58,239 nucleotides of DNA from HGM13006 sp963649625 (lineage in GTDB: Bacteria > Bacillota > Clostridia > Oscillospirales > Oscillospiraceae), in contig CAVJIP010000040.1 of assembly GCA_963649625.1 (NCBI GenBank), positions 1 to 58,239 on the forward strand, written 5' to 3'. The position numbers were made by a program, and so were the translations under genes. The number at the start of each line of letters is the position of its first letter. Position 1 is the stretch's first letter. Below the pieces are notes generated by a model. That model was given only the letters and a program-made list of their open reading frames with translations. It made no database searches and was not told the origin of the DNA. Positions 32,443 through 40,053 of this stretch are shown piece after piece.

Positions 32443-33543
32443 ATGAATACGGAATATGCCCGAATCGCCGGTTTGGATTTGATGAAGGCCCTGGGACTGT
32501 ATCTGGTGGTGCTCTACCACCTGACCTTTCGGAATCCCCCGGATGTGCTGTCCGGCAGGGCTTTCCCCATTCTGGTCTACGGCCTTAGCACCTTTCTGAG
32601 CATTTGCGTGCCCCTGTTCTTTACGGCCAGCGGGGCCCTGTCCCTGCGCCGCCCCATGAATCTGGAACGGAATCTGCTCCGCTGTGCCCATCTGGCCCTG
32701 CTGACGGTGGTTTGGACGGCGGTCTCCCTGCTGATTGTCCTGGCCCTTCGAGGAGAGCGGCACTCCCTGCGGGAGCTTTGGAGCATTGCCACCTCCCTTT
32801 CTGTAGGCTATATTCAGCACCTGTGGTATCTGCCCACCTTTTTGTTTTTGAACCTGCTGATGCCGGTGCTCCACAGCCTCCGCAGTGGCTCCCAGCGGCT
32901 CTACCGCTATGGCCTGTGTCTGCTGGTGCTCTTTTCCTTTGGGAACCTGTTGCTCAATGACCTGGAATATCTCCTCCGCTGGCTCCTGGGCCGCACCGGC
33001 CATACGGGCACCCGGCAGTTCTTCTGGTATGTGAACTTTTTCGGCTATCACTACTGGTATTCCCTGGCCTACCTGGCCCTGGGGGCCTATCTTTGCAACC
33101 ACCACAGGGAGCTGGTAAAATACCGCAAGGCCGCCGTTGGTGCTATTTTCCTCTGCCTTCTTCTGCTGACCCTGTTTGCCCTGGCCCGCTGTCAGGTTCG
33201 CCAGACGGTGTTTGACCCGGTGTTCAACAACTATGGGGATCCCTTTACCCTGGTTCTCACCGGGGCCGTCAGCCTTCTGCTGCTGACCTGCCATCCCGGA
33301 GAGGGCCTACAGCAGGCGGCCCGTTCCCTGTCCACCTGCTCCCTGGGAGTTTATCTGATTCACTGGCTTCTCATCGAGGTGCTGCTGGACTACCGGCCCG
33401 CCCTGGTCAGCAACACGGCCCTGGCCCCCCTGACCGCCCTGGTGGTTTTGGCCGTCAGCTGGGGCCTCACCTGGCTGCTCCTGAAGATTCCCCTGCTCCG
33501 TAATTTCTTTACCGCCGCACCAAATTGGCTCCACAACAAATAA
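32443..33543 (+). CDS. Membrane acyltransferase (acyltransferase family 3)
   Basis: 366 residues with about ten hydrophobic segments, typical of OafA/OatA/WecH-like integral membrane O-acyltransferases. The N-terminus (IAGLDLMKALGLYLVVLYHL) carries the family's R/D-x-x-K-x-x-x...H pattern, with the catalytic-region His in LYHL; a second family mark is YIQHLWYLPTFLFLNLL. It probably acetylates or succinylates a surface glycan or wall polymer. AGGAGGGG precedes the ATG. It converges on the surface-polymer operon to its right and shares a terminator with it, so a functional link is plausible but unproven. Confidence 0.9.
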   Translation: MNTEYARIAGLDLMKALGLYLVVLYHLTFRNPPDVLSGRAFPILVYGLSTFLSICVPLFFTASGALSLRRPMNLERNLLRCAHLALLTVVWTAVSLLIVLALRGERHSLRELWSIATSLSVGYIQHLWYLPTFLFLNLLMPVLHSLRSGSQRLYRYGLCLLVLFSFGNLLLNDLEYLLRWLLGRTGHTGTRQFFWYVNFFGYHYWYSLAYLALGAYLCNHHRELVKYRKAAVGAIFLCLLLLTLFALARCQVRQTVFDPVFNNYGDPFTLVLTGAVSLLLLTCHPGEGLQQAARSLSTCSLGVYLIHWLLIEVLLDYRPALVSNTALAPLTALVVLAVSWGLTWLLLKIPLLRNFFTAAPNWLHNK

Positions 33544-33546
33544 AGG

Positions 33547-33581
33547 AGCGTACCCCGGAGGTCTCCAGGGTACGCTTTTTT
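33547..33581. terminator. Terminator between acyltransferase and cytidylyltransferase genes
   Basis: AGCGTACCC / GGGTACGCT stem followed by a run of T. The T run overlaps the stop codon region of the minus-strand gene ending at 33580. It best serves the plus-strand gene. Confidence 0.85.
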
Positions 33582-34296
33582 ATTCGCCGTAGGACAGATA
33601 GGACCCATCCCGGTCGCACAGCTCCTGAAAGCTGTCGATCTCCACCAGGGCCTCCCGGTGGATGGGCCTGACCCCCAGCCGGTATTCCTCCGGGTGGCAG
33701 AATAGGGCCACATCGTCCCAGTAGAGGTTCCGGCGCCGGGCCACCTGATACTCATATTCCAGATGCCCCCGGAGCTTCTCCCCATCCTCCTTCGTCCAGA
33801 AGGACACGCTGTGAAGCTCCCAGCCCCTTTTTCCCCCGGTGCGGCTGCATTCTGTAACGACGCCTTGGCCGTCCAGGGTCAGCAGCCACTCCCGGGTAGG
33901 CTCCTCCGTCCAGATGCCGCAGTAGCAGGAGCGGGAAAACTCCGGGGCCAGAATGGCCGCATCCTCCACCATCTGATCACCGTCCAGAATCACACAGTCT
34001 CCCAGATAGGCCCGGGCATAGTACAGGGAGGAGATATTGTTGGCGGTCAGGTAGTCCGGGTTGTCCACCAGCTTCACCCCGGGATATTCCTCCGGCAGGG
34101 CCTGAAAGCACTCCCTTAAATAGCCCACCACCACATGGATTTCCCAAATGCCGTTTTGGTGGAGGGCCCCGATGATGGTGTCGATCATCCTCCGGCCCTT
34201 TACCTTCACCAGGGGCTTGGGGGTCGTCTCCGTCACCGGGCGCATCCGATTGCCCTGGCCCGCCGCCATAATAATTGCCCGTTTTGCCCGTTCCAT
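33580..34296 (-). CDS. LicC-like nucleotidyltransferase (CTP:phosphocholine type)
   Basis: 238 residues. A sugar-nucleotidyltransferase fold begins RAIIMAAGQGNRMRPVT (nucleotide-binding loop), then TPKPLVKVKGRRMID, and the metal Asp in CVILDGDQMVED. Spacing and sequence resemble LicC and related phosphocholine or phospho-polyol cytidylyltransferases, which make CDP-choline or similar donors for teichoic acids. No LicD or choline kinase is present, so the alcohol group is uncertain. ATG 34296 follows GGAGG. It is the last gene of a five-gene operon, 31 nt after the small YLDPGT protein gene. Confidence 0.8.
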   Translation of the reverse strand: MERAKRAIIMAAGQGNRMRPVTETTPKPLVKVKGRRMIDTIIGALHQNGIWEIHVVVGYLRECFQALPEEYPGVKLVDNPDYLTANNISSLYYARAYLGDCVILDGDQMVEDAAILAPEFSRSCYCGIWTEEPTREWLLTLDGQGVVTECSRTGGKRGWELHSVSFWTKEDGEKLRGHLEYEYQVARRRNLYWDDVALFCHPEEYRLGVRPIHREALVEIDSFQELCDRDGSYLSYGE

Positions 34297-34327
34297 CTGC
34301 CTTTGCCTCCGTTGTCCGCCCTGTCGC

Positions 34328-34639
34328 TTACTCCTTGTCCTGGGGTTTCTCCATGGGATTGACCACCTCCTCCATGGGATTGACCACCTCCGGCCCGGCC
34401 TCCTCCTGGGGAGCGGCAGAGTCCTTTTTGTTCTTTTTGCCCAGGTTCTGGAAAAATAGCTTGATTTTCCGGCGGAATATGGCAATGGCCGCACCGCCGG
34501 CAATAAACAGTCCGGCCACCATGCTGACTACATAGCTTACCGTGCCCGGATCCAGATAGGCAAAGGACGGGACCGCAAACAGCAGGGCCATAAAGAAGGT
34601 GTAGTAGCCCCGCCCTATGAGCTTTTTCAAGTGTTTCAT
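34328..34639 (-). CDS. Small membrane protein with YLDPGT motif
   Basis: 103 residues. A signal-like first helix (12-27) is followed by AYLDPGTVSYVVSMVAGLFI, then a second membrane helix and a basic segment (RRKIKLFF). The C-terminal tail is charged and contains a tandem NPMEEVVNPME, encoded by a 21-bp DNA repeat. Small proteins with the YLDPGTGS motif recur next to sulfatase-type and glycan-assembly genes; their role is unknown. TAGGAGGAA precedes the ATG. It lies 15 nt downstream of the YidC-TagF fusion gene. Confidence 0.75.
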   Translation of the reverse strand: MKHLKKLIGRGYYTFFMALLFAVPSFAYLDPGTVSYVVSMVAGLFIAGGAAIAIFRRKIKLFFQNLGKKNKKDSAAPQEEAGPEVVNPMEEVVNPMEKPQDKE

Positions 34640-34654
34640 TGTAAATTCCTCCTA

Positions 34655-36775
34655 TTATTCCGCCTTCCGGCGGGCCTGGATGGTTTCAATCCGCCGGGTC
34701 AGATACCGGCCTGCCGCCTCGGCCCCTCGGCCCAGGTTGTAGATTTCCTTTTCCTTCACTGCCTGAATGGTCTCCCGGAACTCCTCCGGGTGGGAGAGCA
34801 GCTCCCGGGCCAGGGCTCCGGCTCTGTCCAGCTCCGTCAGCTCCAGCTCGCCCCCCAGCTGCCCCCGGATGCGAATGTCAAAGGGCACCACGTCGATTTT
34901 GTCATACTCCGGGTTCATCACCTTCATGGGGGTGTTGATATAGAGCACCGGCTTTCGGGTGGACAGGGCAAACTCAAATCCCACATTGGACCAGTCCGTC
35001 ACCAGCAAATCCGCCATATACACCGTGTCCGTGGAGGAGAAGTCCGTCTGCACCACAAAATTCTCCCCGATCCGCTCCTGATACCGGCTGATGAGCCCCT
35101 CGATTCTCTCCCCATAGAGCCGCACATACTGGGGATGGGGCCGAATCACAATGCGGCAGTCCAGCCCCGAAAACTGCTCCACCAGCGCATCCACGCAGGA
35201 GTCCATAATGTTGTCCTTCTGCCAGGAGGGGGCAATGAGAATGGTCTTTTTCCCGCCGGAAACCTTCTCCCTGGCCTCCCAGGCGGCGGTCATTTCGTCC
35301 AGCAGTCCATAGCCCACCTGCACCAGCCGCCTCGGCTTGAGATTGTAGAGCTTTTCAATGGCCCGGGCCTCCTCCATCTGGTGGGGCCCCACGCAGAACA
35401 GGGTGTCAAAGTGATCCAGGGCATGGGGCCGCAGGGTCATGTTGTCGCTGCTGACCCCGTGATCTGTATAGATGTACTCAATGTCCTTCCGCACCAGGCT
35501 CCGCTTAATGTGATAGGTCTCCAAATCCGGCATGGTCATTACCACCATGTCCGCATCCATCTTCATCATCAGGGGAATCAGCTTCATCTCCCCGATGTAA
35601 TAGCCCACCAACCGGGGCTTTCCCATGGTCAGCACCGGGTCCTCCGGGTCGGAGGTGATGTAGTGGATGGTCACGTCCGAGTGGGCCAGCACATACTCGA
35701 TCATCCCCTTGAAGTACTTATAAAAGCCGCCGCCCTCGCTATAGAACACCAGGGTTTTCGGCTCCTTCCCCCGAAGGAAACGGTTATAATCCTCATGCTC
35801 CTGCTTTTTATAGGGCTCCAGTCTTTTCTTCTGCTGGGCCTCCCGCTCCCGGATGGCCGCCAGCTCCTGCTTGCTTTCCTCCAGCGCCTCATAGTCAATA
35901 TACTTTTTCGGCGGATAGAGGAAATTCATAAGATAGAGATTGGCCAGGGCAAAGAGATTGCTGGCAATCCAGTAGACCCCCACCCCCGCAGGCACCAGGT
36001 AGGTAAAGTAGGTGGAAAAGGCCACGGTAAACAGGGCCACGCCCCAGCGGCTCCAGAAGCTCTGCTCCCTTTGGAGCACGTTGTCCCGGTTCTGAGCCCA
36101 ACACAGCAGAAAGGTGGACAGGCAGGACAGCAGGGGCACCAACCCCAGCAGGGTGGTGGAGATCACCGGGGGCACCGCCGCCAGGTTGATGCCCAGAAAG
36201 CTCATGTCCACGGCCTTCGCCTGGGCAATGATGTTCCCCATGTCCACCCCCGGCAGCCGGGCGGCCAGACCCATAAAATAGTCATAATTTTCCGGACTCC
36301 GCATGGCCTCCAGCACCTTGAGCTGGGCGCCGCTGCCCAGCTCCTCCACCCCCAGCAGAGAGGCGGTGGCCGTCACCAGGCTCTGACACACCGCCGAATC
36401 CACCCGCAGCAGGTGCTGCATCGGGTTGTAGATCACGTTGATCAGCCCCAGCACCAGAATGATCTGGACGATCATGGGCACCATTCCCAACAGAGGACTG
36501 TACCGTTCCCGCTTGTAAAGGGCCATGGTTCCGTCGGTGATGGCGTCCTTGTCTCCGTAGTGGCTGGCGGTGATTCGGTTGATTTCCGGCTGCAAACGAA
36601 TCATCTTAATGGAGTTCTTCTGCACCACCACAGACAGGGGTAAAAGGATGATTTTACTCAGCAGGGTAAAGGCCAAAATCGCCAGGCCGTAACTGCCTGC
36701 CAGCCGGTAGCACAGCCACATCAGCCATCCCAGTGGGGTGCCGATATAGGTATTGATCCATGACATGGGCTTCAT
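34655..36775 (-). CDS. YidC/Oxa1 domain fused to TagF-like glycerophosphotransferase
   Basis: 706 residues. Residues 1-290 form a YidC/Oxa1 insertase domain: the loop LLPLSVVVQKNSIKMIRLQP, the hairpin MALYKRERYSPLLGMVPM, and later helices ending at VGVYWIASNLFALANLYLM. Where YidC has a conserved groove Arg there appears to be Lys41. A charged helical linker (291-335) leads to a CDP-glycerol:poly(glycerophosphate) glycerophosphotransferase domain (about 338-700) with TDHG (437-440), RPHP (545-548) and TDWSNVGFEFA (593-603), the equivalents of TagF active-site motifs. The reading frame is continuous with no sign of frameshift. It overlaps the upstream phosphotransferase gene by 4 nt. Likely a membrane-bound polymerase or primer enzyme. 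Confidence 0.88.
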   Translation of the reverse strand: MKPMSWINTYIGTPLGWLMWLCYRLAGSYGLAILAFTLLSKIILLPLSVVVQKNSIKMIRLQPEINRITASHYGDKDAITDGTMALYKRERYSPLLGMVPMIVQIILVLGLINVIYNPMQHLLRVDSAVCQSLVTATASLLGVEELGSGAQLKVLEAMRSPENYDYFMGLAARLPGVDMGNIIAQAKAVDMSFLGINLAAVPPVISTTLLGLVPLLSCLSTFLLCWAQNRDNVLQREQSFWSRWGVALFTVAFSTYFTYLVPAGVGVYWIASNLFALANLYLMNFLYPPKKYIDYEALEESKQELAAIREREAQQKKRLEPYKKQEHEDYNRFLRGKEPKTLVFYSEGGGFYKYFKGMIEYVLAHSDVTIHYITSDPEDPVLTMGKPRLVGYYIGEMKLIPLMMKMDADMVVMTMPDLETYHIKRSLVRKDIEYIYTDHGVSSDNMTLRPHALDHFDTLFCVGPHQMEEARAIEKLYNLKPRRLVQVGYGLLDEMTAAWEAREKVSGGKKTILIAPSWQKDNIMDSCVDALVEQFSGLDCRIVIRPHPQYVRLYGERIEGLISRYQERIGENFVVQTDFSSTDTVYMADLLVTDWSNVGFEFALSTRKPVLYINTPMKVMNPEYDKIDVVPFDIRIRGQLGGELELTELDRAGALARELLSHPEEFRETIQAVKEKEIYNLGRGAEAAGRYLTRRIETIQARRKAE

Positions 36776-38322
36776 TCCTCATTTCTCGATCCGCTCTGCT
36801 TGCCGGTGTTCTCCTTGGCGTTATAAATCTCCGGGAGCACATAGCCGGAGGCCGGTGTCACCGTTCCCAGGCCCGTATCGAACACCGCATCCAGGGTTTT
36901 CCTGGTGGCGTTGATGCAGGTGTCTCCCTCAATGTCCAGGGTTTTGCCCGGAATATACACACCGCACAGGGCGTTCTGCATCACCGGGGTCTCCTGCTCT
37001 GCGTCAAACCGGGGCCCGCCGAACTGCTCCACCATGTGCAGGGGCACTCTGGCCCCATGGTCGGACAGCAGCAGTATCACTCCCTGGGGATCCTCCTGCT
37101 GAATCCGGTCAATGGCCGCCAAGATCACTGTATTGAGGTACTGGAGCTGTCCGGGATACAGAGTCTCGTCCCGCCAATACCAATACAGGCTCTTGTCCTG
37201 GCGAACCGTGCCGCCCTTGTCAAAGATAAAGGGGGCATGTGGGCACTGGATATAGCTCACCGTCAGGGTGGGCCCCTCCTGGGCCTCCTCCACGCAGGTG
37301 CCCAGAGCGGACAGGGCGTTTTCCAGGGGCCCCAAATAGTTGTCCCGGTAGCTGCGGAACATCCACTGGGAGATGCGCTCCTTGATGCCGGGGAGCTTGC
37401 AGAAAATGCTGTTTTTGAACAGATATTCCGAGATATTGTCCTCGGTCTGTCCCTGGGTCAGCTCTCTTGCCCCCTGGAGCCGGAGAAAGGCCCGGTGGTT
37501 GATCAGGTTGATTTGATAGCCGTTGCCCCGGAACATCCGGGTCAGCAGCGGATCCCGGAGATATTCCCGGCGAACCTTTTCCGGCATACTGTCGCTGGCC
37601 ACATAGTCAAGGTTTAATAGGTTGGGCACCAGGGTATCCGTCCAGCAGGATTCGGTGTTCCGGCTGGTTTTTGACAGAGAAAAGCCCCGCTCCTCCAGGG
37701 CCTCATAAAAGGCGCTGTTGTCAAATCCGAAGTAGGTCTCCAGGTTCTCCTCGCCCCCGTATTCGTCAAAGAGCAGATAGTACACATTGGGCTTTTCCCC
37801 GGAAAACTCTGTGACCTCCTCCCTGGGCGGCCCCTCCGAGGGCCGGTAGGAGGCGGTTTTGATCAGCTTGGGCACCGCCTGCATCAGGCTTATCCCGATC
37901 AGCACCCCAAAGGTCAGGGCTATGATGCCGCACAGGGCGGTCAAATCGGGCTTCTTTTTGAGAAACAGCACCAGCAGCACCAGCAGCACCACCGCCAGCA
38001 GCAGGATAAAATATCTGTCCTGAAACCAGGCCACCTGCCGCTTTACTGCGCTGGTAATCAGGGTGAAGTTCATCACCGCCAGCATTCCCAGGCAGGTGAG
38101 CACCGCCGCACAGCTAAACCGCCGGAGAATCACCCCCGTCACCAGCAGCCCCAGGGCGGCGGTTCCCAAATACAACAGGAAAAAGGGCAGCATATCCGCC
38201 CCATTGGCCTCTCCGGCGTTCTGGGCGTAGAGAAACACGCAGGGGTACAGGCAGGTCAGTATCACCGCCAGGCTCCCCAGCAGGGGGCTTTCCCAGCGGG
38301 CCGAGCGTTTTACATTATCCAT
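36772..38322 (-). CDS. Membrane alkaline-phosphatase-superfamily phosphotransferase (paralog 2)
   Basis: 516 residues. About five membrane helices (15-160) precede an extracytoplasmic sulfatase-fold domain. Visible active-site features are FDEYGG (185-190, metal Asp), a probable nucleophile Thr228 in ESCWTDTL, NLLNLDY, CPHAPF and LSDHGAR (metal Asp-His). The family includes LTA-synthase-like and phosphoethanolamine transferase-like enzymes that move phospho-alcohol groups from lipids to surface polymers. It overlaps its paralog by 8 nt upstream and the YidC-TagF gene by 4 nt downstream. The start follows GGAGGGGAG. Confidence 0.85.
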   Translation of the reverse strand: MDNVKRSARWESPLLGSLAVILTCLYPCVFLYAQNAGEANGADMLPFFLLYLGTAALGLLVTGVILRRFSCAAVLTCLGMLAVMNFTLITSAVKRQVAWFQDRYFILLLAVVLLVLLVLFLKKKPDLTALCGIIALTFGVLIGISLMQAVPKLIKTASYRPSEGPPREEVTEFSGEKPNVYYLLFDEYGGEENLETYFGFDNSAFYEALEERGFSLSKTSRNTESCWTDTLVPNLLNLDYVASDSMPEKVRREYLRDPLLTRMFRGNGYQINLINHRAFLRLQGARELTQGQTEDNISEYLFKNSIFCKLPGIKERISQWMFRSYRDNYLGPLENALSALGTCVEEAQEGPTLTVSYIQCPHAPFIFDKGGTVRQDKSLYWYWRDETLYPGQLQYLNTVILAAIDRIQQEDPQGVILLLSDHGARVPLHMVEQFGGPRFDAEQETPVMQNALCGVYIPGKTLDIEGDTCINATRKTLDAVFDTGLGTVTPASGYVLPEIYNAKENTGKQSGSRNEE

Positions 38323-39889
38323 GGCTCCCCTCCTTGGGCGGCTTGGGCGGCTTGGGCCCCAGCCTTTGGGCAGGCGGGGCGCTTTTTCCCGGTGGCGGCG
38401 GCATATACTCCGGGGGAATGGTGTAGTCCTCCGGCTCCGGCAGCTGGGGCAGATTCAGTCCGAACAGGGCCTCCAGTACCCTCCGCTGGGCGTTGATTCC
38501 GCTGTCCCCCTCCACGCTGACCTCCGTCCCGGGGGCGTAGGCGCAGCAGAGCACGCTTTCCATATAGGGAATCTCCGCCTCCGTGTCAAACCAGGGGCCG
38601 CCGTATTGATTGACCAAATGGCCGGGGGTTCTGGCCCCGTGATCTCCCAGCAGTAAAATCGCCGCCCGGGAATCCTCCCGCTGAATGTTGTCCACCGCCC
38701 GGAGAATCACCTGGTTGGTGTATTGGAGCTTTGTAAGATACAGTGACGGGTCTGTCCAGTCGTTCTGCCGCTCCGGAGGCAGTGCCGTCCCGTTTTCATC
38801 AAACAGGAAGGGGGCGTGGGGGGAGACAAAGTAGCTCACCGTCAGGGTGGGCTTATCCTGGGCCTGGGCCCAGCAGCCCTCCAGAGCCCGGCTCACGTCC
38901 TCCAGGGACTCCATGGGGCCGTTTTGCCCCCGGTGGAGCACCCGCTCCTCAATGACCCACTTGACCTTGGGAATCTGGCAAAAAATGCTGTTGGCATAGA
39001 GATAGTCGGAAATCGTCTCCCCATATTGGGGCATTGACAGGAGCCGACAGCCCTTTTCCCCCAGAAAACCGTTTTGGTTGATGAGGTTCACCTGATAGCC
39101 GTTCTGGCGGAACAGCCGGTACAGGGCCGGATCCTCCATCCACTCCATGCGGCTGTTGATGGGAATATCATCCGTCACCACATAGTCCAGATTCAGCAGA
39201 TTGGGAATCAGCGTCACCGTCCAGCAGGATTCCCGGTTCCGGCTGCTCCGGGACACGGAAAAGCCCCTGTCCTCCAGCTCCCGGAAAAAGGCCTCGTTGT
39301 CGTAGTCAAAATAGTGTTTTAGATTTTCCGGGCCGCCGTACTCGTCAAAGAGCATATAGTACACGTTTCGCTTTTCCCCGGAAAACTCCATTTCGGGCAG
39401 CCGGGCATCCAGGGCCGCCTCCGGCCTGTGATATGTAGCGGCGGAAATCAGGGTGGGCAGGGCCATAAACAGCTGCACCGCCGTCAGGGAGGCAAACACC
39501 AGGCTCACCAGGCCACACACCACCGTCATATCGGGCTTTTTCCTTTGGAACAGCACCAGCAGCCCCAGCAGAATCAGCCCTGTCAGACCCAGAAAAATCA
39601 CATTGTGAAACCCCGGCAGCAGCCCCTTTATCCCGTTACAGATCAGGGTAAAATGAATCACCACCAGCGTCCCCAGGTCTGCCAGCACCGCCGCCCGGGC
39701 CAGGTTCCTTAAAATCGCCGTTCCCACCAGCAGGCCTACCGCCGCCGTGGCCAGAAAAATTCCAAAAAACGGCAGCATATCCACCGCCCGGGCCTCCCCG
39801 GCGTTCTGAAAAAACATAAACCCACAGGGGTAAAAGCAAATCAGCAGAATAGACGCAATGGGCAGCCCCACCTGCTTTCGCTGTTTCAT
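38315..39889 (-). CDS. Membrane alkaline-phosphatase-superfamily phosphotransferase (paralog 1)
   Basis: 524 residues with the same architecture as its downstream neighbour: five N-terminal helices sharing YPCGF...QNAGEARAVDMLPFF, then FDEYGG, ESCWTVTL, NLLNLDY, SPHAPF and LGDHGAR. A proline-rich tail (PPPGKSAPPAQ...PKPPKPP) is specific to this copy. The two look like a tandem duplication with divergence, so they may act on different donors or positions. ATG 39889 has GGAG 7 nt upstream; in-frame ATGs at 39937 and 39952 are alternatives. It is the first gene of the operon. Confidence 0.83.
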   Translation of the reverse strand: MKQRKQVGLPIASILLICFYPCGFMFFQNAGEARAVDMLPFFGIFLATAAVGLLVGTAILRNLARAAVLADLGTLVVIHFTLICNGIKGLLPGFHNVIFLGLTGLILLGLLVLFQRKKPDMTVVCGLVSLVFASLTAVQLFMALPTLISAATYHRPEAALDARLPEMEFSGEKRNVYYMLFDEYGGPENLKHYFDYDNEAFFRELEDRGFSVSRSSRNRESCWTVTLIPNLLNLDYVVTDDIPINSRMEWMEDPALYRLFRQNGYQVNLINQNGFLGEKGCRLLSMPQYGETISDYLYANSIFCQIPKVKWVIEERVLHRGQNGPMESLEDVSRALEGCWAQAQDKPTLTVSYFVSPHAPFLFDENGTALPPERQNDWTDPSLYLTKLQYTNQVILRAVDNIQREDSRAAILLLGDHGARTPGHLVNQYGGPWFDTEAEIPYMESVLCCAYAPGTEVSVEGDSGINAQRRVLEALFGLNLPQLPEPEDYTIPPEYMPPPPGKSAPPAQRLGPKPPKPPKEGSHG

Positions 39890-40053
39890 CACTGGCTCCG
39901 CTCCGTTCTGCCGGAGTTTTTGGGCCCGGCTCCCCATTGGTATCCTGTACATTTTATCACATTTCCCCTATATTGCAACCGATATTTTCACAATTCCTAC
40001 ACATTTACCGCTGCCCGGAGCCATCCCTTTGATGGAACGGCTCCGGGCCCGCC

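Noticed and set aside
34631..36643. A 670-residue plus-strand frame across the YidC-TagF gene
   Set aside because: Low-complexity His/Gln/Leu-rich translation with no ribosome site; a GC-codon shadow of the minus-strand gene.
33580..39889. Sulfatase operon for host glycan degradation
   Set aside because: The two proteins have multi-helix membrane regions and lack the C/S-x-P-x-R formylglycine motif of true sulfatases; neighbours are polymer-assembly genes.
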